A DNA stretch of 64,000 nucleotides from Stenotrophomonas sp. 704A1 (lineage in GTDB: Bacteria; Pseudomonadota; Gammaproteobacteria; Xanthomonadales; Xanthomonadaceae), in NCBI RefSeq assembly GCF_030549525.1, contig NZ_CP130831.1, forward strand, positions 1,699,501 through 1,763,500. The letters run 5' to 3'. Below are positions 48,876 through 58,850 of this stretch, piece by piece (position 1 is the first letter of the stretch; every line of letters starts with the position of its first letter). The position numbers and the translations under genes are program-made. The notes below the pieces were generated by a model. That model saw nothing but the letters and a program-made list of their open reading frames with translations, was not told the origin of the DNA and made no database searches.

Positions 48876-50873
48876 ATGACCGACCGCCGCGACGACGATT
48901 TCCGGGTGCGCCCCAGCGCCCCGAAGAACCGGGGCAAGGGCCAGGGCCAGAGCTTCGTTTCCAAGGTGCTCAAGCAGGCTGGCAAGGCCAGCGGCGGCAA
49001 GTCCTCGGTGCGCCGTCCGGCATCGGCGCGTGGCACCGGCCAGCGGCCCGGTTCGCGCCTGGGGCGCGGCCACACGGCGGCGCGCTTCGCAGGGGCGAAG
49101 CTCACGCCCATGTCGCGGCGCGCGACCATCAAGACGCTGCTGGTCAACCAGCGCCAGGCCAGCCCGCAGTCACTTGCCAAGCACCTACGCTATATCGAGC
49201 GCGACGGCGTGGGCCGCGATGGCGAACCGGGCCAAGCCTACGGGCCGCAGACCGATGCCGCCGACCTCGACGCCTTCAAGGAACGCTGCGCCGACGACCG
49301 GCACCATTTCCGCTTCATCCTCTCGCCCGAGGATGGCGCCGAGTTGGAAGACCTGCGCACCTACACACGGCACCTCATGGGCCGCATGGAAGCCGACCTG
49401 GGCACGGGCCTCGATTGGGTGGCCGTCAACCACTGGAACACCGACAACCCGCACACGCACATCGTCGCGCGCGGGCGCGACGACACCGGCAAAGACCTCA
49501 TCATCGCGGGCGACTACATCGCCGATGGCTTCCGCCATCGCGCCGCCGAGCTGGCGACCGAATGGCTGGGGCCGCGCACCGAGCTGGAGATCCAGCAGAC
49601 CTTGCAGCGCGAGGTGGAGCAGGAGCGGTGGACGAGCCTGGATCGCACCCTGCAACGGGAGGCCGGCGAGGACGGCCGGGTGCGGATCGAACGCTTCAAC
49701 GAACCGCGGCTGCAACGCCAGCGCCTGCTGCTGATCGGCCGCCTGCAAAGCTTGCAGCGCCTGGGCCTGGCCGACGAAATGCAGTCCGGCACCTGGGCCG
49801 TCCATGCCGATGCGGAAAAGACCCTGCGCGCCCTGGGCGAGCGTGGCGACATCATCCGCACCATGCAGCGGGCTATGCGCGGCGAGCCGCGCGAGCTGGC
49901 GGTGTTCGAGCCGGGCCAGGATGCCGACGGAAGCGGCCGAACCATTCTCGGCCGCGTAGCCGCGAAAGGGCTGGCCGACGAGCTGCGCGACCGGGGCTAT
50001 CTGGTCATCGACGGGGTGGACGGCAAAGCCCACTACGTCGCACTCAACGCCCGCGACGAGCTGGCGAACTATCCGACCGGCGCCGTGGTGGAGGTGAAGG
50101 GGTCGGCCGACGTGCGCGCGGCCGACCGCAACATCGCCTCGCTGGCGAGCGATGGCCTGTACCGCACCGATCACCACCTCGCCATCGCGCAAGGCCAGGC
50201 CGTGCCCGGCCGCGATCCGCAGGAAGTCGTCGCGGCCCACATCCGCCGGCTCGAAGCCCTGCGCCGGGCCGGCATCGTGGAGCGCGTGGCCGAGGGGCTA
50301 TGGAAGGTGCCGGGCGACCTGGCCGAGCGCGGTCGCCAGTACGACGCGCAGCGCCTGGGCGGCGTGGCGGTGGAACTGAAATCGCACCTGCCCATCGAGC
50401 GGCAGGCCCGCGTGATCGGGGCCACCTGGCTCGACCAGCAGTTGATCGGCGGCGGCTCAGGCCTGGGCGACCTGGGCTTTGGCGGCGAGGCCAAACAGGC
50501 GATGCAGCAGCGCGCCGACTTCCTGGCCGAACAGGGGCTAGCCGAGCGGCGCGGGCAGCGCGTGATCCTGGCGCGCAACCTGCTGCGCACGCTACGCAAC
50601 CGGGAACTGGCGCAGGCCGCCAAGGACATTGCCACCGAAACCGGCCTGGAGCATCGCCCGGTGGCCGACGGCCAGCGTGTAGCAGGCATCTACCGTCGCA
50701 GCGTCATGCTCGCCAGCGGTCGCTATGCGATGCTCGATGACGGCATGGGGTTCAGCCTAGTGCCATGGCGGCCAGTGATCGAGCAGCGGCTGGGGCAACA
50801 GCTTGCCGCGACGGTTCGCGGCGGCGGAGCTACATGGGAAGTCGGGAGACAGCGAGGTCAGTCCGTTAGCTGA
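48876..50873 (+). CDS. rlxS: Conjugative relaxase (VirD2-like, DUF3363)
   Basis: A 665-residue relaxase that nicks the transfer origin and leads the DNA into the recipient. A basic, disordered N-terminus (about 1-85) is followed by a relaxase core with likely nucleophile Y106 (KHLRYIERDG) and metal histidines H143-H144 (HHFRFILSPEDG) and HWNTDNPHTH (186-195). The C-terminal part from about residue 280 is the DUF3363 domain common to this family. Start ATG at 48876 follows GCAGGAAGCGCAGCT. Cargo begins just downstream, on the opposite strand. Confidence 0.93.
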   Translation: MTDRRDDDFRVRPSAPKNRGKGQGQSFVSKVLKQAGKASGGKSSVRRPASARGTGQRPGSRLGRGHTAARFAGAKLTPMSRRATIKTLLVNQRQASPQSLAKHLRYIERDGVGRDGEPGQAYGPQTDAADLDAFKERCADDRHHFRFILSPEDGAELEDLRTYTRHLMGRMEADLGTGLDWVAVNHWNTDNPHTHIVARGRDDTGKDLIIAGDYIADGFRHRAAELATEWLGPRTELEIQQTLQREVEQERWTSLDRTLQREAGEDGRVRIERFNEPRLQRQRLLLIGRLQSLQRLGLADEMQSGTWAVHADAEKTLRALGERGDIIRTMQRAMRGEPRELAVFEPGQDADGSGRTILGRVAAKGLADELRDRGYLVIDGVDGKAHYVALNARDELANYPTGAVVEVKGSADVRAADRNIASLASDGLYRTDHHLAIAQGQAVPGRDPQEVVAAHIRRLEALRRAGIVERVAEGLWKVPGDLAERGRQYDAQRLGGVAVELKSHLPIERQARVIGATWLDQQLIGGGSGLGDLGFGGEAKQAMQQRADFLAEQGLAERRGQRVILARNLLRTLRNRELAQAAKDIATETGLEHRPVADGQRVAGIYRRSVMLASGRYAMLDDGMGFSLVPWRPVIEQRLGQQLAATVRGGGATWEVGRQRGQSVS

Positions 50874-50959
50874 ACAAGTCCATGCCCAATGCTCGTCAAC
50901 ATAGTCCCTGGCCGATAGGAACTACACAACCAGGCCCTGTTCTTCCTTATCAACCTCGA

Positions 50960-52981
50960 CTAGCTCCGGCATCCATTTTCCGCTGCTGTCGCTACCGGAA
51001 CCGTGGCACGATCGCGGATGTCCTCGTGCAGGATGCGGCGCATTTCGACGATCGCCGGCGCGGTTCCCTGGACACTGTGCGCGGAATGGACGATTTTTTC
51101 GGATACGGCACCGTCCAGATGGGCGCTCCAGTAGGGCACCAGGCCGTCGTCGGATTTGGTCAGCGGAACCTCGGGATCTTGATGGCCGATGATCGAGTGG
51201 AAGCGTACGCACGGCGAAATTGACAGCCCGGCGGCGGCTTGGACGAATGGGTCGGAGCGGTCGAGGTTATCGATGCTGTTGGGTAGCCTGAGCTTATCCC
51301 CGCCAGCCTTTGCCGCCTCGCCATGGGCAAGATCGTCCAATACGTCGGCGAAGCCTTCCAGCAGGGTCAGTGGCAGGCGCACCAGGCGCTTGGCGAAACG
51401 CCCCAGGCGACCACCGGCAACCTCGGTGCCGCGGTGCGGGGCTGCAATGAAGATCGCGCGTTCCACTTGGGGAAGCGGCTCGAAGTGCATGAGCGGGCCG
51501 ACCCGCTTGCGCAGTCGCTCCAGTCTGCCATCGTCGAATTCGCGTCCGGCCAGCAGCTCGTTCCACAGGGCGTCGCCCCCCGACGATGACACCATCAAGC
51601 GCGAGATCACGCCTCCCATGCTGTGACCTATCAGCACCATGTCACGGGAGGCGGCAGCGTTCCCCTGTGGATCGAAGTGCCGCAGCGCCCCGTCCAGCGT
51701 CTGACGAATCGCGTGGTGGTTCAGTGCGATCGGCATGTTGGTCGGGTAGTAGAACTGCCAGACCTGGAACTGGCGGCGAATCTCCTCGTCGCCCATCAGT
51801 TCGTTGGCCACGTTGACCCAGGCTTCCGGGCTGCTGGCCAGGCCGTGAATCATCAGGATGATGCGACGATCCGGGTCATAGGGCTGCATCAGGTACAGGT
51901 GCGGGCGTTCGATGCCCTGCTCACCTCCGAACAGGCTGCGCAGCGATTGCCGGTTGAAACCCGAGCGCGCCAGCCACAGTCCGTAGCTGGCGGTGAAGTT
52001 CGCCGCCAACGGCACATCCTGTCCATGCAGTTCGATTTTCGCGTCCCGGTATGGGTCGTGAACGGAAAGCGCGACCTCGCGAGTGGACAGCACTTGGGCG
52101 AGGTTTTCGCCAGAAAAGCGCAGCAACGCAGTGATTGCCGCTGTCGGCATTTCGCTCCACGCTTGGTCGGGCCGCTGATGCGGTTGCTCGGTTCCTGCGC
52201 CGCCAGAGTCCGCTGCCGCCGTCGTCACGGGATCAGGGGCCATCACTGCCACCAGTTCGGCACCGAAGCCATCGCGTCGAAACGTGCTGCGCAGCCCGGC
52301 GAACGACAGCGACGAAGCCGGCAGCAGTTCGTGCGGCAGGATTGCCCGCGCCCGACCGGGGGACACCACATCCGGCGGTTCGAGCGTCACCATCCACGGC
52401 CCATCCCTGAACATCATCTCCGCACTCGCCAGCGCCTTACCGCGATAACTGGCGAACACGAGCGATGCCGCCTCCTGCACCGCCAGGTTGTAGTAGTCGC
52501 GCACCTGAGTCTGGCGATCCTCAAAGGCGCGCGCGTCCGGCGAGCGCTCGCTGAAGAACAGGTAGGCATAGGCATGCCGAGCCACCTCCAGCCAGGCATT
52601 CAGGCGTTGATCGCCGGCATCGGGAGCGACCTGTTGCTCGGTATCCGGCAAGGTCTGCGCCTGCTGTAGCCACAACTCCGACAAGGCCGACAGGCGCTGC
52701 TCGCTGGTCAACCCCTGAACATCCGACACGGCATGGATGCACCCGGCGGCCTCCGGCTTCGCACAGGCACCATCGTCCAGACCGGCAACGCGGATCGTCT
52801 CCAGGGTGGCGGCGCTGAGCTTGCCGCTGGTCAGGATGTCGCCGCGCTTGAGCGTGATGTATTCGCCGGGCGTCATTGCGGCGACTTCCACCGCCGGGCG
52901 GAATTCGCGCAGAACCGCACAACCGCTCAGCAGCAGCGATGCCACCGCCAGAACCACCAGCTTTGCGTACCGGCTTTTCAT
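50960..52981 (-). CDS. Lipoprotein alpha/beta-hydrolase (lipase-like)
   Basis: A 673-residue lipoprotein with lipobox LLLSGC (C21) and no further transmembrane segment, so it is probably attached to the outer membrane or inner membrane on the periplasmic side. The C-terminal half is an alpha/beta-hydrolase: LMIHGLASSPEAWVNVANEL, then nucleophile GHSMGG and FIAAPHRGTEVAGG. The N-terminal half (about 25-380) is unfamiliar. It is the first of a cargo block and lies 4 bp from the TetR gene downstream of it in sequence. Substrate unknown. Confidence 0.85.
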   Translation of the reverse strand: MKSRYAKLVVLAVASLLLSGCAVLREFRPAVEVAAMTPGEYITLKRGDILTSGKLSAATLETIRVAGLDDGACAKPEAAGCIHAVSDVQGLTSEQRLSALSELWLQQAQTLPDTEQQVAPDAGDQRLNAWLEVARHAYAYLFFSERSPDARAFEDRQTQVRDYYNLAVQEAASLVFASYRGKALASAEMMFRDGPWMVTLEPPDVVSPGRARAILPHELLPASSLSFAGLRSTFRRDGFGAELVAVMAPDPVTTAAADSGGAGTEQPHQRPDQAWSEMPTAAITALLRFSGENLAQVLSTREVALSVHDPYRDAKIELHGQDVPLAANFTASYGLWLARSGFNRQSLRSLFGGEQGIERPHLYLMQPYDPDRRIILMIHGLASSPEAWVNVANELMGDEEIRRQFQVWQFYYPTNMPIALNHHAIRQTLDGALRHFDPQGNAAASRDMVLIGHSMGGVISRLMVSSSGGDALWNELLAGREFDDGRLERLRKRVGPLMHFEPLPQVERAIFIAAPHRGTEVAGGRLGRFAKRLVRLPLTLLEGFADVLDDLAHGEAAKAGGDKLRLPNSIDNLDRSDPFVQAAAGLSISPCVRFHSIIGHQDPEVPLTKSDDGLVPYWSAHLDGAVSEKIVHSAHSVQGTAPAIVEMRRILHEDIRDRATVPVATAAENGCRS

Positions 52982-52985
52982 CGCG

Positions 52986-53678
52986 CTACTTCGTCGCTGG
53001 CGATCCGGGCTTGCCTCGGATTTCGGCCTGCTCCGCGTACTCCCTGGATATCGCCTCCAGCCCCCCTATGGCGAAGTGGTACAGGTGGCTCGCAATCGTC
53101 TGAGAAGGCATCTGGAAGATCTCCTGCAACGGGCCGGGGAAACTGCGTCCACCGACCAGCAGCATCAGGCAGGGGGCGATCACGTTGAGCAGGCACCGGG
53201 TCAGGGCGGGGTCTTCCGGGGGTATCTGCGTGATCTCGCCGAGCATGTGCTTGAGGAGCGCCATCTTCGGCTGTGCTTCGTCCTGGAAAAGGATCTGCAG
53301 GTGCGAGGTCGGGGACAGCACTTCCCTGGCCAGGACACGCAACTGCCATGCTTGGGGTTCCTGAGTCGCGCGCTCGACCAACTGCTCGATCAGCACGCGC
53401 AACTTCGACGAGGGAGACAACCCGCTGCCGACGAGTTGCCGCAGGGCGGCCATGTCCAGCAGCCGGCCATGAGACGCCGCCAGCACGGCTTGATACAGAC
53501 CACTGCGGTTGCCGAAGTGGTAGTTGATCGACGCCAAATCCACCTGGGCCTGGGCAGCGATGGCCTTTGAGGAGGTCTCGGCATACCCCGTGGTGGCGAA
53601 CAGCTCGCCCGCCGCCTCAAGTATCCGGGTTCGGGTGGCCTCGCCATCCGAGCGAAGTCCGCGTGCAGGTTTGTTCAT
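52986..53678 (-). CDS. cecR: CecR-like TetR-family regulator
   Basis: A 230-residue TetR regulator. HTH: RTRILEAAGELFATTGYAET, then AQVDLASINYHFGNRSGLYQAVL (about 16-60), with a CecR-type C-terminal domain (LRVLAREVLSPTSHLQILFQDE). In E. coli cecR controls the ybhGFSR exporter genes; here it is divergent from an orthologous set. An inverted repeat operator lies at 53727-53751. Gene symbol by family and context, not by full alignment. Confidence 0.82.
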   Translation of the reverse strand: MNKPARGLRSDGEATRTRILEAAGELFATTGYAETSSKAIAAQAQVDLASINYHFGNRSGLYQAVLAASHGRLLDMAALRQLVGSGLSPSSKLRVLIEQLVERATQEPQAWQLRVLAREVLSPTSHLQILFQDEAQPKMALLKHMLGEITQIPPEDPALTRCLLNVIAPCLMLLVGGRSFPGPLQEIFQMPSQTIASHLYHFAIGGLEAISREYAEQAEIRGKPGSPATK

Positions 53679-53726
53679 TCCTCGATTGTCCAGAGCAGCA
53701 GGTACGGCTTGCATTCTCGCCTAGAC

Positions 53727-53751
53727 TAAAACTAAAATCAATTTAGTGTTA
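53727..53751. promoter_or_regulatory. TetR-type operator between cecR-like and HlyD genes
   Basis: TAAAACTAAA (53727-53736) and TTTAGTGTTA (53742-53751) form a 10-bp inverted repeat with one mismatch and a five-base centre. It lies between the divergent starts and is AT-rich in contrast to its surroundings. Confidence 0.75.
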
Positions 53752-53804
53752 TCGTAGCGCACCGCATCGTTCTGCCTCCATTCCGACTTCCTGGATCGTT
53801 TGAC

Positions 53805-54803
53805 ATGAAGAAGCCCCTCATTGCCCTTGGTCTCCTTGTAGTGCTGGCGCTCGGCGCATGGGCCTGGATGCATCAGCGGGATAAAGACCACGACGGTGCG
53901 CTGGTGCTGTACGGCAACGTGGACATCCGGCAGGTGTCGCTGGCTTTCGATGGCAGTGGCCGCGTGGCCGAATTGAAGGTCGATGAAGGCGATGCGGTGA
54001 AGGCGGGTCAACTGTTGGCCACGCTGGACACGCAAACGCTGGCCTTGCAGGCCGAACAGGCGCAGGCGCAGATCGGCGTGCAGCAGCAGAATCTGTTGCG
54101 CCTGAAGAACGGCTCGCGCCCCGAAGAACTGGCGCAGGCGAGAAGTAGCTACGCCGCTGCACAGGCCGATGCCGAGCGTGCGCGCAAGGACTTGGCGCGA
54201 TTGCAGGGGATTGCCGCCAATACCGACAACCGTGGGGTCAGCGCACAGGAATTGGATCGCGCCCGTGCCGCCGTGCAGGTCGCCGACGCGCAGGCGGCGC
54301 AACAGCGCGACGCGCTGCGCCTGACAGAAATCGGCCCGCGCAAGGAAGACATCGCCGCCGCCGAGGCGCAACTGAAGTCCTCCGAGGCGCAATTGGCACT
54401 GTTGCAGCATCAGGTTTCTCAGGGCCAGTTGATCGCGCCATCCGATGCCGTGGTGCGCTCGCGCCTGCTGGAACCGGGTGACATGGCCACCCCGCAGAAG
54501 CCGGTGTACGCATTGGCGATCACCCGTCCGAAGTGGGTGCGCGTGTATGTGAATGAACCGGATTTGGGCAAGGTCAAGCCCGGCCAGTCCGCGCGCGTCA
54601 CCACCGACAGCGCACCGGACAGGCCCATCACCGGCAAGGTCGGCTATATCTCCTCGGTCGCCGAGTTCACCCCGAAAGCGGTACAGACCGAGGAACTGCG
54701 CACCAGCCTGGTCTATGAGGTGCGGGTGGTCGTCGAGGACAACGACGATGCGCTGCGCCTGGGCCAGCCTGCCACTGTCGTATTGGGCGGCGACACGCAA
54801 TGA
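53805..54803 (+). CDS. ybhG: HlyD/YbhG-type membrane-fusion protein
   Basis: A 332-residue periplasmic adaptor. N-terminal anchor (LIALGLLVVLALGAWAW, residues 5-21), first lipoyl half (GSGRVAELKVDEGDAVKAGQLLATLD, about 50-75), a coiled-coil hairpin (about 80-200) and second lipoyl half (GQLIAPSDAVVRSRLLEPGDM). It links the ABC exporter in the inner membrane to an outer-membrane channel. It overlaps the ATPase gene by 4 bp. Confidence 0.9.
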   Translation: MKKPLIALGLLVVLALGAWAWMHQRDKDHDGALVLYGNVDIRQVSLAFDGSGRVAELKVDEGDAVKAGQLLATLDTQTLALQAEQAQAQIGVQQQNLLRLKNGSRPEELAQARSSYAAAQADAERARKDLARLQGIAANTDNRGVSAQELDRARAAVQVADAQAAQQRDALRLTEIGPRKEDIAAAEAQLKSSEAQLALLQHQVSQGQLIAPSDAVVRSRLLEPGDMATPQKPVYALAITRPKWVRVYVNEPDLGKVKPGQSARVTTDSAPDRPITGKVGYISSVAEFTPKAVQTEELRTSLVYEVRVVVEDNDDALRLGQPATVVLGGDTQ

Positions 54804-56578
54804 GCCGAGCCGAGCCAGCCGGCGCCAGCGTCGTCGCCGACAGCCTGCGCAAGACCTTCGAGGCGCCGGGCGGCGGGCCGCTGCACGCGGTCGATGGCGT
54901 GTCGCTACAGGTGCGCCAAGGCGAGCTGACAGCATTGGTTGGCCCGGATGGCGCCGGCAAGACCACGTTGCTGCGAATGATGGCCGGCCTGTTGAAGCCC
55001 GACGCCGGCAGCCTGCGGGTGCTCGGGATCGACGTGGCGCAAGACCCGCAGGCGGTACAGGATCGCATCAGCTACATGCCGCAGCGCTTCGGCCTGTACG
55101 AAGACCTGAGCGTGCAGGAGAACCTCGACCTCTACGCCGACCTGCATGGCGTGCCGCAGCAGCAGCGCCGCGAACGCTTCGCCCGACTGCTGGACATGAC
55201 CGACCTGGCGCGCTTCACCGACCGGCCCGCCGGCAAGCTCTCCGGCGGCATGAAGCAGAAGCTCGGCCTGGCCTGCACCCTGGTGCGTTCGCCTGACTTG
55301 CTGCTGCTGGACGAACCCAGCGTCGGCGTCGATCCGCTGTCGCGGCGCGAACTGTGGAAGATCGTGCAGCAACTGGTCGAGGACGAACAGCTCAGCGTGA
55401 TCGTCAGCACCGCCTACATGGACGAGGCCGAGCGCTGCGCGCAAGTGTTCGTGATGAACCTGGGCAAAGTATTGGCCGAAGGCACGCCGCAGACGCTGGC
55501 CGAACGCGCACGCGGGCTGGCCTTCGTTGCGCCGCCGGCCGCAGGCACGCCAGCCCGCGACTTGCAGGCCAGGCTGATCGACGCCAGCGAGTTGATTGTC
55601 GATGCCGTTCCCAGCGGCGGCGCAGTGCGTTTCATCCGCCAGCCGAATGCGGACGAAGCAAAGATCGCCGCGTTGCTCGATGGTTCGCCCCCGCAATCGC
55701 GCACGGAAGAACTGGAAGACGCCTTCATGATGTTGTTGCGCCAGCATCAGGACGGCGACGAAGCGGCTTCGCCACAAGCCACGACACCGCAGGAAGCGAA
55801 CGTCGATGCGCCGCGCGATGACGGAAAACCCGTGATCGTGGTGCGCGACCTGGTGCGCAAGTTCGGCGATTTCACCGCCGTGGCCAGCACCTCGTTCGAG
55901 GTCGCACGCGGAGAAATCTTCGGCCTGCTCGGCCCCAACGGGGCCGGCAAGACCACGACCTTCCGCATGTTGTGCGGCCTGCTGCCGGCGACCAGCGGCT
56001 ATCTGGAAGTGGCCGGCCTGAACTTGCGCCATGCCCGCGCCAAGGCACGCGCGCGCATCGGCTACGTGTCGCAGAAGTTCGCGCTGTACGGCAACCTGAG
56101 CGTGCGCGAGAACCTGGAGTTCTTCGGCGGCGCCTACGGCCTGCGCGGCAAGGCCCGAGACGCGCGGGTGGACGCGATCATCGAGCAGTTCGCGCTGGAA
56201 CCGAAGGCGCTCAGCGGCCAGTTGCCCGGCGGCTACAAGCAGCGCCTAGCGATGGCCGCCGGCCTGCTGCACCAACCGGAGATCCTGTTCCTCGATGAGC
56301 CGACCAGCGGCATCGACCCGCTGGCGCGGCGCGCGTTCTGGCGCACCATCACCGCCCTGGCGCAGGGCGGCACCACCATCATCATCACCACCCACTTCAT
56401 GGAGGAGGCCGAATACTGCGACCGCATCGCGATCCAAGATGCCGGCAGGATGCTGGCGCTGGGCACGCCGATACAGGTGCGCGAGCAAGCCGGCGACGCC
56501 GGCGGCGACATGAACAGCGCGTTCATCGCCATCGTCGAGCAAGGCCGAGCGAAGGCGGCCGAAGGAGTGGCGGCGTGA
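54800..56578 (+). CDS. ybhF: YbhF-type ABC exporter ATPase with two nucleotide-binding domains
   Basis: A 592-residue ATPase with two ABC domains. The first has Walker A GPDGAGKTT (about 50) and signature LSGGMKQK. The second has Walker A GPNGAGKTT (about 378) and a degenerate signature QLPGGYKQR, also with Walker B ILFLDEPTSGIDPLA. It powers the two permeases downstream. YbhFSR in E. coli exports drugs including tetracyclines and cephalosporins; the substrate here is not known. Overlaps both neighbours by 4 bp. Confidence 0.92.
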   Translation: MSRAEPAGASVVADSLRKTFEAPGGGPLHAVDGVSLQVRQGELTALVGPDGAGKTTLLRMMAGLLKPDAGSLRVLGIDVAQDPQAVQDRISYMPQRFGLYEDLSVQENLDLYADLHGVPQQQRRERFARLLDMTDLARFTDRPAGKLSGGMKQKLGLACTLVRSPDLLLLDEPSVGVDPLSRRELWKIVQQLVEDEQLSVIVSTAYMDEAERCAQVFVMNLGKVLAEGTPQTLAERARGLAFVAPPAAGTPARDLQARLIDASELIVDAVPSGGAVRFIRQPNADEAKIAALLDGSPPQSRTEELEDAFMMLLRQHQDGDEAASPQATTPQEANVDAPRDDGKPVIVVRDLVRKFGDFTAVASTSFEVARGEIFGLLGPNGAGKTTTFRMLCGLLPATSGYLEVAGLNLRHARAKARARIGYVSQKFALYGNLSVRENLEFFGGAYGLRGKARDARVDAIIEQFALEPKALSGQLPGGYKQRLAMAAGLLHQPEILFLDEPTSGIDPLARRAFWRTITALAQGGTTIIITTHFMEEAEYCDRIAIQDAGRMLALGTPIQVREQAGDAGGDMNSAFIAIVEQGRAKAAEGVAA

Positions 56579-57717
56579 GCACGCACGACACACAAAGCGG
56601 GTTTCTGCGCCGCTTCACCGCCCTGCTGCGCAAGGAAGTGCGGCAGATGCTGCGAGACAAGAGCAACCTTGCGGTCGGCCTGCTGTTGCCGGTCGCGCTG
56701 ATCCTGCTGTTTGGCTATGGCCTGTCATTCGACGTGAAGAACGCGCCGGTCGCGGTGGTGCTGGAAGACCGCTCGCCGACCGCGCGCGAACTGGTCGATG
56801 GCCTGCAAGGCTCGCCGTATATCGCGCCGTTGTTTGCTGCCGACATGGCCGAGGCCGAGCGCTTGATGATGGCCGGCACGGTGGATGGCATCGTCCGAGT
56901 GCCGATGGATTTCTCGCGCCGCTTGAACGCCGGCGATGCGCGCATCCAGTTGCTGCTCAACGGCGTGGATTCCAGCTCGGCGCAGACCATCGAAGGCTAT
57001 GTGAGCGGCGCGATAGGTTCATGGGCGCAGCAACAGGCGGATCGCGCCGGCAACAAGCCCGCCGGCATCGGCAACGTCGAGGTCGTGCAGCGGATGTGGT
57101 TCAACGAGGCCGGCGAAAGCCGCTGGTTCCTGATCCCCGGCCTGATCGTGCTGGTGCTGACCCTGATCGGCGGCTTCCTGACCTCGCTGCTGATCGCGCG
57201 CGAATGGGAGCGCGGCACGCTGGAATCGCTGTTCGTCACCCCGGTGCGGCCGATGGAGATCGTGCTGTCGAAGATCGCGCCGTACATGGTGGTCGGAGTG
57301 ATCGACTTGGGTCTGTGCCTGCTGGCCGCGCACTTCCTGTTTCACGTGCCGATGCGCGGCTCGCTGGTCGTCATCGTCATCGCTGGCCTGCTGTACCTGA
57401 TGGTGTCGCTGCTGCTCGGGCTGTGGATCTCCGGGGTCACCCGCAACCAGTTCCAGGCCAGCCAGATGGCACTGCTGGCCAGCTTCATGCCGGCGATGAT
57501 GCTCTCCGGCTTCGTGTTCGACCTGCGCAACGTGCCGGTGGTGATCCAGGTCATCAGCCAACTGCTGCCGGCCACGCACTTCATGGCGTTGATCAAGACC
57601 CTGTTCATGGCCGGCAACAACTGGCCGGTGATCTTCCTGAATTGCGGCATTCTCGCGCTGTATGCGTTGGTGTTGATGTTCGCCACGCAGCGCACGTTGC
57701 GCAAGACCTTGAGGTGA
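56575..57717 (+). CDS. ybhS: ABC-2 type permease, YbhS-like
   Basis: A 380-residue ABC-2 membrane protein. One N-terminal transmembrane segment (NLAVGLLLPVALILLFGYGL, about 30-50), a large periplasmic domain and five segments in the C-terminal half (GLIVLVLTLIGGFLTSLLIA, about 190). ATG at 56575 overlaps the ATPase stop by 4 bp. It forms a heterodimeric pore with the next gene. Confidence 0.9.
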   Translation: MSTHDTQSGFLRRFTALLRKEVRQMLRDKSNLAVGLLLPVALILLFGYGLSFDVKNAPVAVVLEDRSPTARELVDGLQGSPYIAPLFAADMAEAERLMMAGTVDGIVRVPMDFSRRLNAGDARIQLLLNGVDSSSAQTIEGYVSGAIGSWAQQQADRAGNKPAGIGNVEVVQRMWFNEAGESRWFLIPGLIVLVLTLIGGFLTSLLIAREWERGTLESLFVTPVRPMEIVLSKIAPYMVVGVIDLGLCLLAAHFLFHVPMRGSLVVIVIAGLLYLMVSLLLGLWISGVTRNQFQASQMALLASFMPAMMLSGFVFDLRNVPVVIQVISQLLPATHFMALIKTLFMAGNNWPVIFLNCGILALYALVLMFATQRTLRKTLR

Positions 57718-57722
57718 CTGCG

Positions 57723-58838
57723 ATGCATGCCTTTTTCGCCACCCTGGCCCAGATCGGCGCGCTGATCCGCAAGGAAATCCTCGCCTTGGTCAAAGACCCC
57801 GCCAACCGCGCCATGCTGTTTGCTCCAGCACTGATGCAGGCGCTGCTGTTCGGCTATGGCGCCACCTACGACCTCACCAACGTGCCCTACGCGGTGCTTG
57901 ACCAGAGCCGTGGCCAAGCGTCGGCTGAATTACTGGCACGGCTGGACGGAACCGGCGTGTTCCACCGCGCCGCCACCCTGACCAACTCCTCGCAGATCGC
58001 AGGAATGATCGACGGTAACGATGCGCTGATGGTGCTGAGCATTCCCGCCGATTTCCAGCAGCGCCTGAATGCCGGCCAGAGCGCGCCGCTGCAGGTGATC
58101 TTGGACGGGCGCAATTCCTCCACCGCCGGTTCGGCGTCTGCTTACGTCGGCTCTATCGTCGCCAGCTACAACGCTTCGCTGGGCGGCGGTGCAGCCGGTA
58201 TCGCGATCGAGCGCCGCGCCTGGTTCAACCCCAACTTGGAATCGCGCTGGAACATGATGCCGGGGCTGATCGGCGCACTGAGCATGTTGCAGACCTTGCT
58301 GATCGCGGCGCTGTCGGTGGCGCGCGAACGCGAGCAAGGCACCTTCGACCAGTTGCTGGTCACGCCATTGACGCCGTTCCAGATCCTGATCGGCAAGGCG
58401 ATCCCGGCGATTCTGGTCGGCCTGCTGCAATCGACCATCATCTTCCTGGTCATCCTGTTCTGGTTCCAGATCCCGATGAACGGCTCGGTGTGGCTGCTGT
58501 ACGCAGGGCTGCTCACCTTCAACATCGCCGCGGTCGGCGTCGGCCTGTCGGTGTCGGCGGTGTCTCTGAGCATGCAGCAGGCGATGCTCTACACCTTCCT
58601 GCTCATCATGCCGCTGATGCTGCTCTCCGGCTTGCTGACGCCGGTGAAGAACATGCCGGAAATCCTGCAGGTCGCCACCTACGCCAACCCGCTGCGCTTC
58701 GGCATGAGCATCGTGCGCCGGGTGTATCTGGAAGGCGCCGGTTTCCTCGACATCTGGCGCGATTTCATTCCCTTGCTGGTGATGGGCGCCATATCGCTGC
58801 CGCTGGCGGCGTGGCTGTTCCGCAATCGCCTTTCCTGA
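57723..58838 (+). CDS. ybhR: ABC-2 type permease, YbhR-like
   Basis: A 371-residue ABC-2 permease, partner of the preceding gene. The layout is the same: N-terminal segment (MLFAPALMQALLFGYGATYD, about 30-50), a periplasmic domain and C-terminal segments (SMLQTLLIAALSVAREREQG, about 190-210). It starts five bases after the upstream stop and is followed by the outer-membrane channel gene. Confidence 0.9.
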   Translation: MHAFFATLAQIGALIRKEILALVKDPANRAMLFAPALMQALLFGYGATYDLTNVPYAVLDQSRGQASAELLARLDGTGVFHRAATLTNSSQIAGMIDGNDALMVLSIPADFQQRLNAGQSAPLQVILDGRNSSTAGSASAYVGSIVASYNASLGGGAAGIAIERRAWFNPNLESRWNMMPGLIGALSMLQTLLIAALSVAREREQGTFDQLLVTPLTPFQILIGKAIPAILVGLLQSTIIFLVILFWFQIPMNGSVWLLYAGLLTFNIAAVGVGLSVSAVSLSMQQAMLYTFLLIMPLMLLSGLLTPVKNMPEILQVATYANPLRFGMSIVRRVYLEGAGFLDIWRDFIPLLVMGAISLPLAAWLFRNRLS

Positions 58839-58850
58839 TCGAGTATCGTC

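Noticed and set aside
48424..48879. 151-codon gene between traF and the relaxase
   Set aside because: Its start overlaps traF, but the product is Arg/Ala/Pro-biased with no domain and the DNA is rich in hairpins. Kept as possible oriT or leader DNA.
47534..49180. Minus-strand 548-codon frame opposite traF and the relaxase start
   Set aside because: No domain, low-complexity composition, antisense to several overlapping real genes.
48449..50740. Plus-strand 763-codon frame overlapping the relaxase
   Set aside because: Arg/Pro/Ala-rich translation in another frame of a gene with clear relaxase motifs.
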